A stretch of DNA of 64,000 nt, taken from positions 434,001 to 498,000 of the forward strand of contig NZ_FYAU01000029.1 of assembly GCF_900185725.1 (NCBI RefSeq), written 5' to 3'. The notes below the pieces were generated by a model. That model had not been told where the DNA came from and did not search any database. It saw nothing but the letters and a program-made list of their open reading frames with translations. How positions within the stretch are numbered: position 1 is the stretch's first letter; each line of letters opens with the position of its first letter. A program made the translations under genes and the position numbers. Source of the DNA: Stappia sp. TSB10P1A (GTDB lineage: Bacteria; Pseudomonadota; Alphaproteobacteria; Rhizobiales; Stappiaceae). Positions 35,103-42,887 of the stretch are shown here, in pieces.

Positions 35103-36169
35103 CGCCCGATCTCCGCGATCAGCGCGGCGAGCCGCCGTGCCTGCTCCGGCCAGCCCGGCAGGCCCTGCGCATGGGCGCGCGCCGCCTGGGCCAGGCTCTG
35201 GCGCAGCGCCGCGTCTTCGGCGAGCCGCCGGATCGCCGCGCCGACAGAAGCCGCATCGCCCGCCTCGCACAGGATGCCCGCCGCCGCCGGCACGGTGTCG
35301 CGCACCGCGCCAGCGCCGGTCGCCACCACCGGCAGGCCGTGCGCCATCGCCTCGACAAAGGCCATGCCATAGCCCTCGTAGAGCGTGGTCAGCACGAACA
35401 GGTCCGCCTGGGCATAGAGCGCGTCGAGCGCCGCGCGGCCGAGCGCGCCATGCAGCCGCACCCGCTGCGACAGGCCGAGCCGTTCGATGATCGCGCGCAC
35501 GCTCGCCGCATGGGCGCGATCGAACTCGCCGCTGCCGGCGATGTCCAGCGTCACCGCCGGGTCGTCGATCTGCGCCAGCGCGGCCAGCAGCGTCGGGTGG
35601 TCCTTGCGCGGCACCAGCGAGCCGACCGACAGCAGGCGGAACGGCTCGCCCGGCCGCCGGACCCGTGCCACCGGCGGCGCGGGCAGTACGAGGCCCGGCT
35701 CCAGCACGCTCACCTTCGCGCTTGGCACGCCGAATTCGGTGGTGACGGCGGCGGCGGTCGCCGGGCTCGTCGTCACCACATGGCGGGCCAGCGCCAGCGC
35801 GCGCCGTTCGCTCGCCGCAAGCTCCGCCGCCCGCGCCGGCGGCAGGCCGCTCTCATGCGCCAGCGGATGGTGCACCAAGGCGATCAGCCGCAGCCGCTGC
35901 GCCTGCGGGGCGGCAATGGCGTCCATCACGCCGAAGGCCAACCCGTCGATCATCACCGCTTCGCCGTCGGCGAGCCCGGAAAGCAGCGCCGCGCCCGCCT
36001 CAAGCGTCGCCGGGGAGGGCGCCGGGTAGCCCTCGCCCAGCGTTGCCGCGCTCACCTGCGTCCCCGTCGCCGCCAGCGCCGCCAGCAGCTCGCGGTCATA
36101 GACATAGCCGCCGGTCGGCGTCTCCAGCCGGCCGGGATAGAGGAAGGTAAGGCGCCCCGCCGCCATCAC
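35099..36169 (-). CDS. Glycosyltransferase family 4
   Basis: 356 residues. GT-B: N-terminal FLYPGRLETPTGGYVYDREL (glycine-rich loop) and IALVHHPLAHESGL; C-terminal RLLSVGSLVPRKDHPTLLAAL and the EX7E-type TLYEGYGMAFVEAMAHGLPVV. It overlaps the PTPS-like gene by 4 bp at its 5' end and the methyltransferase gene by 4 bp at its 3' end, so the three are strictly coupled. A glycosyl group is probably added to a small metabolite, possibly pterin-like, rather than to a polymer, since no export or polymerisation genes are present in this operon (inference). Confidence 0.85.
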   Translation of the reverse strand: MMAAGRLTFLYPGRLETPTGGYVYDRELLAALAATGTQVSAATLGEGYPAPSPATLEAGAALLSGLADGEAVMIDGLAFGVMDAIAAPQAQRLRLIALVHHPLAHESGLPPARAAELAASERRALALARHVVTTSPATAAAVTTEFGVPSAKVSVLEPGLVLPAPPVARVRRPGEPFRLLSVGSLVPRKDHPTLLAALAQIDDPAVTLDIAGSGEFDRAHAASVRAIIERLGLSQRVRLHGALGRAALDALYAQADLFVLTTLYEGYGMAFVEAMAHGLPVVATGAGAVRDTVPAAAGILCEAGDAASVGAAIRRLAEDAALRQSLAQAARAHAQGLPGWPEQARRLAALIAEIGR

Positions 36170-36564
36170 AGCGTGCCTTCGTACCAGGCCCGCGCCGCGT
36201 GGGATTCGTGCAGCGTCACCCGGATCGCGGAGAGCTCGCTGGCGGGCCGGCCGAGCCGGTTCTCCCGCGCCGCCCGCGCCAGCGCCTCGAAGATATGCCG
36301 GCTCAGGAATTCCGTGGTGGTGTTCCGGCCCTTGAACTCCGGCACCTCGTCGAGGTTGCGATAGTTCAGCGGCGCCAGCGTTTCCTTGAGCACCTCATGG
36401 GCGCGGCCGATGTCGATGACGATGCCGTTCGCGTCGAGCTCCGGCGAGAAGAACGCGGCATCGACGACGAAGGTCGCCCCGTGCAGCCGCTGTGCGGGGC
36501 CGAACACCTCGCCCGTGAACGAATGGGCGATCATGATGTGGTCGCGGACTTCGACGGCATGCAT
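36166..36564 (-). CDS. 6-pyruvoyl/6-carboxy-tetrahydropterin synthase-like protein with altered active site
   Basis: 132 residues from ATG 36564 (AGGAG 10 bases upstream). The PTPS/QueD fold is recognisable: IMIAHSF (first Zn His), RLHGATFVVDAAFF, NGIVIDIGRAHEVLKETLAPLNYRNLDEVPEF (in parts), GRNTTTEFLSRHIFEAL and RVTLHESHAARAWY. Compared with QueD, the HGH Zn pair is HGA (third His lost), the catalytic Cys region CGRLHGH is AQRLHGA, and the Asp-His of LDHxxLN is LNYRNLD. It therefore probably does not perform the standard QueD reaction; a side-chain-modifying or binding role is possible. Coupled to the GT4 gene by a 4-bp overlap. Confidence 0.78.
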   Translation of the reverse strand: MHAVEVRDHIMIAHSFTGEVFGPAQRLHGATFVVDAAFFSPELDANGIVIDIGRAHEVLKETLAPLNYRNLDEVPEFKGRNTTTEFLSRHIFEALARAARENRLGRPASELSAIRVTLHESHAARAWYEGTL

Positions 36565-36655
36565 CTGTCGGGGTCTCCTGCTGGAACTGGCGGCCGGTCC
36601 GGCCGGGGGGAGGGGCGAGCGTGTCGGCGGGATCTTGCGGAAGAATGCGCCCTCT

Positions 36656-37681
36656 TCAGGGCGCTGCCGGCGGTGCCTCGTCGTCATGGTGGATCGGCTG
36701 GGCCAGCACCGGCACCCGGCCGGCGAAGATCTCCGGCAGCCGGGCGGGCGCCTCCTCGATGGAAATCGGCGGCGCGATCAGCGCGTCGAGCGCCGGGTCG
36801 CGCAGCAGCGCCAGCGCCGTCTCCAGGCGCCGGCGATAGGTCCAGCGCGCCAGCCTTTCCGGCGGCAGGCTGCCGACCTGGCTGGAGCGCAGCGTCAGCC
36901 GCCGGCTGTGGAAGCCGCCGCCCAGATGCGCCGTGACCGGGGCCGTGCCGTACCAGCTCATCTCCACCACCTTCGCCTCCGCTCCGGCCAGGAAAAGCGC
37001 CGTGTCGAGGCCGGACGGGTGGCCGGAGGTGTGGAAGACGAGGTCCTGGTCGGGCGGCGCCTCGCCGGGCCGGGCGAAATTCGCGCCGAGGCTGCGCGCC
37101 GGGCGCTCCTTCGCCGGATCGATGTCGACCACCGTCACCTGCGTCCCCGGCAGCCGGGCGGCGAGAGAGGCGACCAGCAGTCCGACGACCCCGCCGCCGA
37201 CGACGGCGATGCGGTCTCCGGGCGCCGCGCCCCCGTCCCACAGTCCGTTGAGCGCGGTCTCCATATTGGCGGCAAGGATCGCGCGCAGCGGCGGCACGCC
37301 CGCCGGCACCGGCACCGCTGCCGTCCCGGCGACGACGAAGCGGTCCTGATGCGGATGCAGCACGAACACGGTCTCGCCGGCCCGCGCCGGATCGCCGCCG
37401 GCGATCTCGCCGACACAGGCATAGCCATATTTGACCGGGAAGGGGAACTCGCCCGCCTGGAACGGCGCGCGCATGCGCTGCCATTCGCTTTCGGGCACCG
37501 CGCCGGTGAAGACCAGCCGCTCGGTCCCCAGACTGACGCCGCTCCACAGGCTGCGCACGACGACCTCGCCCGCCTGCGGCCGGCGCAGCGCTTCCTGGCG
37601 CAGTTCCAGCCGCCCCGGACCCGTGGTCCAGAGCGCCCGCGCGGAATACGGGTCCTTGCCGGGAGTGCTGCGCTGCGTCAC
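36656..37681 (-). CDS. Zinc-type alcohol dehydrogenase (MDR superfamily)
   Basis: 341 residues from GTG 37681, preceded by AAGGAGG. MDR layout: N-terminal GroES-like domain (EVVVRSLWSGVSLGTERLVFTG, FPVKYGYACVGEI) and Rossmann domain with the cofactor loop DRIAVVGGGVVGLLVASLAA followed by VTVVDIDPAKERPARSLGA. The catalytic-zinc Cys of classical ADH is Ser/Gly here (GVSLGTE), so zinc catalysis is doubtful, as in the subfamily that accompanies PTPS-like proteins. First gene of the four-gene operon, 91 bp before the PTPS-like gene. It probably oxidises or reduces the small-molecule intermediate of that operon. Confidence 0.82.
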   Translation of the reverse strand: MTQRSTPGKDPYSARALWTTGPGRLELRQEALRRPQAGEVVVRSLWSGVSLGTERLVFTGAVPESEWQRMRAPFQAGEFPFPVKYGYACVGEIAGGDPARAGETVFVLHPHQDRFVVAGTAAVPVPAGVPPLRAILAANMETALNGLWDGGAAPGDRIAVVGGGVVGLLVASLAARLPGTQVTVVDIDPAKERPARSLGANFARPGEAPPDQDLVFHTSGHPSGLDTALFLAGAEAKVVEMSWYGTAPVTAHLGGGFHSRRLTLRSSQVGSLPPERLARWTYRRRLETALALLRDPALDALIAPPISIEEAPARLPEIFAGRVPVLAQPIHHDDEAPPAAP

Positions 37682-37770
37682 AAATCCTCCTTAGTCCGGC
37701 GCAACCTATAGCGCAACGGACGGGGCGGGGCATCCGCCATCGCCGGCCTCGCACAACAGGGTTGCGTATC

Positions 37771-39651
37771 ATGCGTCAGACCGGGTCGCCGACCTGCCCT
37801 GCGCCGGAGACCTCCGGCGACGCGGCCCCTGCGCCGGGTCCCGATGCCGCGCGGCTGGCGCGCCGGCGCGCGGTCTTCGCCGCCCTGGTGCTTGCCACCA
37901 TCGCCGGATTGACCGCCCTGCTCGGCCTTGCCTTTGCCGGCGACGGCACGATCACCTGGGGCGAGTGGCTGATGATCGGCTGCTTCCTGCTGACCCTGCC
38001 CTGGACGGCGATCGGCTTCTGGAACGCGGTGATCGGCCTTGCCGTCCTGCGGCTGTCGCGCGATCCGCTCGCCGCCGTCTCCACCCTGCGTCCGGGCGAT
38101 GCCGCCGGCGACAGCACCGCCTCCACCGCGATCCTCTCCTGCATCCGCAACGAGGATGTCGACGCCGTCGCCGCCTCGCTCGATGCCATGGCCGCCGACC
38201 TGGTGCGCTCCGGCCGCGCCGCCGGCTTTGCCCTCTATGTCCTCAGCGACACCGATGACGCGAAGATCGCCGCCCGCGAGGAGCGCGCCTTTGCCGCGCT
38301 TGCCGCGTGCTGGGCCGGCCGTCTGCCGGTTCTCTACCGCCGCCGGGCGGAAAATCCCGGCTTCAAGGCCGGCAACATCCGCGACTTTCTCGAGCGCTGG
38401 GGCGCCGCGCATGACTATGCCATCGTGCTCGATGCCGACAGTTTCCTGTCGGCGCGGACGATGCTCGACCTCACCGCGCGGATGGATGCCAACCCGCGCG
38501 TCGGCATCCTGCAGACCCTCGTCGTCGGCCTGCCGGCGACGAGCGCCTTCGCCCGCATCTTCCAGTTCGGCATGCGCCTCGGCATGCGCTCCTACACGCT
38601 CGGCAGCGCCTGGTGGCAGGGCGATTGCGGCCCCTATTGGGGCCACAACGCCATCCTGCGCCTTGCCCCCTTCGCCGAACATTGCGACCTGCCGCGGCTG
38701 CCGGGCGCCGGGCCGCTGTCCGGCTGGGTGCTGAGCCACGACCAGGTCGAGGCGGTGCTGATGCGCCGCGCCGGCTACGAGGTCCGCGTGCTGCCGCTGG
38801 AGGGCGAGAGCTTCGAGGAGAACCCGCCCAACCTGCTGGAGTTCATCCGCCGCGAGCTGCGCTGGTGCCAGGGCAACCTGCAATATCTGAAGCTGCTCGG
38901 CCTGCCGGATCTCAAGCCGGTCAGCCGGGTGCAACTGGTACTGGCGATCCTGATGTTCGTCTCCGCCCCGGCCTGGCTCGCCTTCATGGCGACCGGCGCG
39001 GCGCTGGTCGCCTTCGGCACCGGCGAACTGATCCGCGTCGACCTGACGGCGGGCTTCGCGCTGTTCGTCATCGTCCTGACGATGATCTTCGCGCCGAAGA
39101 TTGCGACCTGTCTCGATATTCTGGCCGATCGCCGGCAGCGCGCCGCCTTTGGCGGCGGCCTGCGGGTTGCGGCAAGCTGGCTGACCGAGCTGGTCTTCTC
39201 CATGCTGATGGCGCCGGTCATTGCGGTTGCCGTCACCCTGTTCATCGCCGGCCTGCCCTTCGGCAAGGCCATCGGCTGGGGCGCGCAGATCCGCGACACC
39301 CGCACCCTGCCGCTCGGCCTGTGCGCGGCCAAGCTCTGGCCGCAGACCCTGTTCGGCCTGGCCGGCGTCGGCTTTGCCCTCGCGCTCACGCCGGGTCTCG
39401 TCTGGCCGCTGCTGCCGGTCGTCCTCGGCCCGGCGCTGGCCATCCCGCTGGCGCGCCTGACCTCGGGCAAGGCCGCCGGCCGGCTGGCGCTCGCCTCGCG
39501 CCTGTGGCGCCTGCCGGAGGAGATCGCCCCGCCGCCCTGCCTGCTGCCGCTGCGCCTTCCCGCCCATGCCCTGCTCGGCGTTGCCTTTGCCGGGTCGGAG
39601 GCCGCATCCGGCGCCGGCCTCTCCGTGGATCTGGCTCGCGCCGAGGGCTGA
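37771..39651 (+). CDS. opgH: Glucans biosynthesis glucosyltransferase H
   Basis: 626 residues from ATG 37771. Inner-membrane GT2 enzyme polymerising beta-1,2-linked glucose from UDP-glucose for osmoregulated periplasmic glucan. Two N-terminal membrane helices (about 35-60 and 68-98), then the cytoplasmic GT-A domain with AILSCIRNEDVDAVAASLDAM, the DxD-type motif AIVLDADSFLSARTM, the acceptor motif WVLSHDQVEAVLMRRAGYEV and RRELRWCQGNLQYLKL (QxxRW-like), followed by about six further helices. It lacks the long N-terminal extension of enterobacterial OpgH. The partner opgG is not in the window. It is divergent from the dehydrogenase gene over 89 bp. Confidence 0.92.
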   Translation: MRQTGSPTCPAPETSGDAAPAPGPDAARLARRRAVFAALVLATIAGLTALLGLAFAGDGTITWGEWLMIGCFLLTLPWTAIGFWNAVIGLAVLRLSRDPLAAVSTLRPGDAAGDSTASTAILSCIRNEDVDAVAASLDAMAADLVRSGRAAGFALYVLSDTDDAKIAAREERAFAALAACWAGRLPVLYRRRAENPGFKAGNIRDFLERWGAAHDYAIVLDADSFLSARTMLDLTARMDANPRVGILQTLVVGLPATSAFARIFQFGMRLGMRSYTLGSAWWQGDCGPYWGHNAILRLAPFAEHCDLPRLPGAGPLSGWVLSHDQVEAVLMRRAGYEVRVLPLEGESFEENPPNLLEFIRRELRWCQGNLQYLKLLGLPDLKPVSRVQLVLAILMFVSAPAWLAFMATGAALVAFGTGELIRVDLTAGFALFVIVLTMIFAPKIATCLDILADRRQRAAFGGGLRVAASWLTELVFSMLMAPVIAVAVTLFIAGLPFGKAIGWGAQIRDTRTLPLGLCAAKLWPQTLFGLAGVGFALALTPGLVWPLLPVVLGPALAIPLARLTSGKAAGRLALASRLWRLPEEIAPPPCLLPLRLPAHALLGVAFAGSEAASGAGLSVDLARAEG

Positions 39652-39675
39652 GGCGCGGCGCCCGCTGCCCTATCG

Positions 39676-39801
39676 CTACAGGATCGCCCAGCGGATCAGG
39701 CTCGCCACCGCGAACAGGGTCAAGACGCCGGCGAGCCACAGGCCGGCGAACCAGGCGAGCCGCAGATGGAGCGGCCGCCGCTCCGGCCCGTTTCGCCTCA
39801 T
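39676..39801 (-). CDS. DUF2474 small membrane subunit of the oxidase operon
   Basis: 41 residues, MRRNGPERRPLHLRLAWFAG then one hydrophobic helix (LWLAGVLTLFAVASLI). DUF2474 proteins follow cydB of CIO-type bd oxidases and are thought to be small accessory subunits like CydX. The ATG at 39801 overlaps the cydB stop (ATGA). The short length and basic N-terminus before the single transmembrane segment fit the family. Confidence 0.8.
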   Translation of the reverse strand: MRRNGPERRPLHLRLAWFAGLWLAGVLTLFAVASLIRWAIL

Positions 39802-40808
39802 CAGTGATAGCCCTCGCCGGGGCGCACCTTGCCGCGAAACACCCAATAGGCATAGGCGGTGTAGGCGAGGATCATCGGGATCAGCACCGCCGCCCCGACC
39901 AGCAGGAATTTCAGCGAACTGTCCGGTGCCGCGGCGTCCCACAGGGTGATCGAGGTCGGCACCACATAGGGGAAGAGGCTCACGCCGAGCCCGATGAAGG
40001 TGACGAGGAACAGGCCGAGGCTCGCCAGGAACGGCACCGCGTCGCGGCCGGAGCGCAGGCTGGCGAACAGCAGCGCGGCGAGCGCCAGCACCATCAGCGG
40101 CACCGGCGCGGTGTAGACGATCTGCGGGAACTCGAACCAGCGCGCGGCGAATTGCGGATGCAGCGAGGGGGTCCACAGGCTGACGATGCCGATCATCACC
40201 AGCAGCAGGCTGCCGGTGACCATCGCCTTGCCGCGGAAATGTTCCTGCATCGGTCCCTCGCATTTCCACACCAGCCAGGTGGCGCCGAGCAGCGCGTAGC
40301 CGGTGGCGACGGCGATGCCGGTGAAGACCGAGAACGGCGTCAGCCAGTCCAGCCAGCCGCCGGCATAGGCCCGGCCCTCGACCTCGATCCCCTGGATGAT
40401 GGCGCCGAGCGCGATGCCCTGCGCCAGCGCCGCGGTCAGCGATCCGAGGAAGAAGGCGATGTCCCAGATCCATTGCCGCTCGGGGCGCGCCTTGAAGCGG
40501 AATTCGAAGACGACGCCGCGGAACACCAGTCCGATCAGCATCGCCATGATCGGCGCGTAGAGCGCCGGCATCAGCACCGCATAGGCGAGCGGGAACACCG
40601 CATAGAGCCCGCCGCCGCCCAGCACCAGCCAGGTCTCGTTGCCGTCCCACACCGGCGCGACGGAGTTCATCATCACGTCGCGCTCGGTCTTGGAGCGGGC
40701 GAGCGGGAACAGGATCCCGAGGCCGAGGTCGAAGCCGTCGAGCACCACATAGAGGAACACCGCGGTGGCGATCAGCAGCGCCCAGATCAGGGCGAGATCG
40801 AAGATCAT
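39801..40808 (-). CDS. cydB: Cytochrome bd-type (CIO) ubiquinol oxidase subunit II
   Basis: 335 residues with about nine membrane helices. The start FDLALIWALLIATAVFLYVVLDGFDLGLGIL (in parts), MNSVAPVWDGNETWLVLGGGGLYAVFPLAY and FKARPERQWIWDIAFFLGSL are hallmarks of CydB/CioB. Subunit II supports heme assembly and quinol oxidation in the two-subunit enzyme that reduces O2 to water with high affinity. The gene starts 3 bp after the cydA stop; a 4-bp overlap joins it to the DUF2474 gene. Confidence 0.94.
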   Translation of the reverse strand: MIFDLALIWALLIATAVFLYVVLDGFDLGLGILFPLARSKTERDVMMNSVAPVWDGNETWLVLGGGGLYAVFPLAYAVLMPALYAPIMAMLIGLVFRGVVFEFRFKARPERQWIWDIAFFLGSLTAALAQGIALGAIIQGIEVEGRAYAGGWLDWLTPFSVFTGIAVATGYALLGATWLVWKCEGPMQEHFRGKAMVTGSLLLVMIGIVSLWTPSLHPQFAARWFEFPQIVYTAPVPLMVLALAALLFASLRSGRDAVPFLASLGLFLVTFIGLGVSLFPYVVPTSITLWDAAAPDSSLKFLLVGAAVLIPMILAYTAYAYWVFRGKVRPGEGYH

Positions 40809-40811
40809 GGC

Positions 40812-42221
40812 TTACCTCCGCCGGTTCGGGTTGACGTCGGCGACATAGGCGGGGGCGGGGGTGACGCCGGCGGCGCGGGTCGGCTCGCCCGCCTCCGGTC
40901 CCTCGGCGTCGCCGCCCGGTGTCTTGGCCATCGACCGCAGCAGGTAGCCCGTGCCGATGCCGAAGACGATGAAATAGACCACGATGAACACCAGCAGCGA
41001 GGTCGCCACCGCCGGCGCGTCGACCGGCGAGATGCTGTCGCTGGTGCGCAGCAGTCCATAGACCGTATAGGGCTGGCGGCCGACCTCGGTGGTGATCCAG
41101 CCGGCCAGCACGGCGATGAAGCCGGTCGGCCCCATCGCCACCACCGCCCGGTGGAAGACCGGCGTGTCGGCGAGCCGCCCGCGCCGGCGCAGATAGAGGC
41201 TCCACAGCCCGATCGCCAGCATCAGGAAGCCGATGCCGACCATGATGCGGAAGGAGAAGAACACGATCGTCGCGTTTGGCCAGTCCTCGCGCGGGAAGTC
41301 CTTCAGCCCCGGCACCCGGCCGTCCAGCGAATGGGTGAGGATCAGGCTGCCGAGCTTCGGCACCTCGATCTTGTAGCGGGTTTCCGCCGCCGCCATGTCG
41401 GGAAAGCCGAACAGGATCAGCGGCGCGCCGGTCTCGCCGTCGAAATGGCCTTCCATCGCGGCGATCTTCGCCGGCTGGTGCTCCAGCGTGTTGAGCCCGT
41501 GCATGTCGCCGGCAACGATCTGCACCGGCGTCACCAGCACCGCCATCCACATCGCCATCGACAGCATCACCTTCGCGCCCTCGTTGGCGCGGTCCTTGAG
41601 CAGGTGCCAGGCGCCGACCGCGCCGACCACGAAGGCGGTGGTCAGATAGGCCGCCAGCATCATGTGGACGAAGCGATAGGGGAAGGAGGGGTTGAAGACG
41701 ATCTCGAACCAGTTTTCCGGCACGAACTGGCCGGCCTCGTTGATCGCGTAGCCGGTCGGCGTGTGCATCCAGCTGTTCACCGACAGGATCCAGAAGCCCG
41801 ACAGGGCGGTGCCGAAGGCGACCATCGCGGTGGCGAGGAAGTGCAGCCTCGGTCCCACCCGGTTGAGTCCGAACAGCATGATGCCGAGGAAGCCGGCCTC
41901 CAGGAAGAAGGCGGACAGCACCTCATAGCCCATCAGCGGGCCGAGCACCGGGCCGGTCTTGTCGGAAAACACCGACCAGTTGGTGCCGAACTGGTAGGTC
42001 ATGACGATGCCGGAGACGACGCCCATGCCGAAGGCGACGGCGAAGATCTTCAGCCAGAACTTGAACAGGGTCAGGTAGATCTCTCGGCGGGTCGCCAGCC
42101 ACAGCCCTTCCAGCACCATCAGATAGCTTGCAAGGCCGATGGTGAAGGACGGGAAGATGATGTGAAACGAGACGGTAAAGGCGAACTGGAAACGCGCCAG
42201 GTCGACTGCGGAAAACTCCAT
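40812..42221 (-). CDS. cydA: Cytochrome bd-type (CIO) ubiquinol oxidase subunit I
   Basis: 469 residues from ATG 42221 (AAGGAG 8 bases upstream); the longer reading to 42539 is non-homologous. Heme-bearing subunit: the N-terminus FSAVDLARFQFAFTVSFHIIFPSF holds the heme-ligand His, then YLTLFKFWLKIFAVAFGMGVVSGIVMTYQFG, GWITTEVGRQPYTVYGLLRT and a C-terminal helix pair. The quinol-binding loop is short, as in cyanide-insensitive (CIO) oxidases of proteobacteria. It gives respiration at low oxygen or under inhibitors. Promoter expected in 42222-42586; no clear FNR box was found there. Confidence 0.94.
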   Translation of the reverse strand: MEFSAVDLARFQFAFTVSFHIIFPSFTIGLASYLMVLEGLWLATRREIYLTLFKFWLKIFAVAFGMGVVSGIVMTYQFGTNWSVFSDKTGPVLGPLMGYEVLSAFFLEAGFLGIMLFGLNRVGPRLHFLATAMVAFGTALSGFWILSVNSWMHTPTGYAINEAGQFVPENWFEIVFNPSFPYRFVHMMLAAYLTTAFVVGAVGAWHLLKDRANEGAKVMLSMAMWMAVLVTPVQIVAGDMHGLNTLEHQPAKIAAMEGHFDGETGAPLILFGFPDMAAAETRYKIEVPKLGSLILTHSLDGRVPGLKDFPREDWPNATIVFFSFRIMVGIGFLMLAIGLWSLYLRRRGRLADTPVFHRAVVAMGPTGFIAVLAGWITTEVGRQPYTVYGLLRTSDSISPVDAPAVATSLLVFIVVYFIVFGIGTGYLLRSMAKTPGGDAEGPEAGEPTRAAGVTPAPAYVADVNPNRRR

Positions 42222-42586
42222 CTGTCGGCTCCTTCGCGGCTCTTGCCGGGTCGCCGCGGCCCCCGCTCTGCCCCGGCGAAAACAGTGGTCGGGATCACGC
42301 TGTGCCCGAGAAACTTGCGACCTCGCCGGCACTTGACCATGCGACCGATTGAAGCCCGAGCCGTGCGCCAAGGCAACCCCCGGCGGGCGGGCCGGCCGGC
42401 CGCCCGGTCCCGGCCGCGGTTTGCCTGCCTTCCTGCCGCCGCGCCCTCTGCTTTGCCGGCAGAGGAAAACAGGCGGGCCGGCCGGTGCCTTGCGGGGTTT
42501 TGACTCTGGCGCGAATCGGCGCAAGACTTCGTTAACCATTTCGGCGGCGGCAGGTCCGACCTGCCGCGGAATTGTTGGGGAACGTC
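42222..42586. promoter_or_regulatory. Divergent region between cydA and the orphan ORF
   Basis: 365 bases. A TTGACT box at about 42500-42505 could be a plus-strand -35 element, but no well-spaced -10 box is seen. No TTGAT-N4-ATCAA FNR-type site was recognised. A perfect inverted repeat at 42547-42567 is listed separately. The remainder is GC-rich and without recognisable genes. Confidence 0.4.
42547..42567. promoter_or_regulatory. Perfect inverted repeat before the orphan ORF
   Basis: GCGGCAGGT-CCG-ACCTGCCGC: 9-bp perfect arms and a 3-base centre, ending 19 bases before the ATG at 42587, so it covers or adjoins the ribosome binding area. It could be a repressor operator or, in RNA, a stable hairpin controlling initiation. 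Confidence 0.5.
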
Positions 42587-42877
42587 ATGTCCGCATTTGT
42601 TCAGTCACTGCCGACCCTGAACGACAGCCTGCGTTTTGCCGAGCAGCATGTCGGGGATATCCTCTACACGCCGAGGTCGCCGGACGGCGCCGCCTATCGC
42701 TTCATCGTCCGTGGCAGCGGCCGTTTCGGCAACGGCGCCCGCAGCAGCCGCCCCTGCGAGGTGCTGGCCGCCACCCGCCGCGAGGCGGAGCTGCGCCGCC
42801 TGCATGCGGTCGCCACCAGCATCGCGCAATATCTGGAAGAGCGGATCGCCGCCGAAAGCCCGCTCGCCGCCGAGTGA
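42587..42877 (+). CDS. Uncharacterised small protein
   Basis: 96 residues from ATG 42587 (TTGGGGA upstream). I do not recognise a family. The sequence reads as a folded basic/acidic mix: LNDSLRFAEQHVGDILYTPRS, then AAYRFIVRGSGRFGNGARSSR and a C-terminal helix (RREAELRRLHAVATSIAQYLEERIA). No membrane segment or signal peptide. Codon use matches the neighbours, with strong third-position G/C, which supports it being real. It is convergent with the dipeptidase gene (10-bp gap) and divergent from cydA. The palindrome directly upstream suggests regulated expression. Confidence 0.6.
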   Translation: MSAFVQSLPTLNDSLRFAEQHVGDILYTPRSPDGAAYRFIVRGSGRFGNGARSSRPCEVLAATRREAELRRLHAVATSIAQYLEERIAAESPLAAE

Positions 42878-42887
42878 GGACCGTCCC

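Noticed and set aside
38613-42503. 1296-codon plus-strand frame
   Set aside because: Covers opgH out of frame and cydAB antisense; the recognised proteins explain the DNA.
42222-42546. FNR/Anr site upstream of cydA
   Set aside because: No TTGAT-N4-ATCAA-like sequence found; the nearest matches differ at several core positions.
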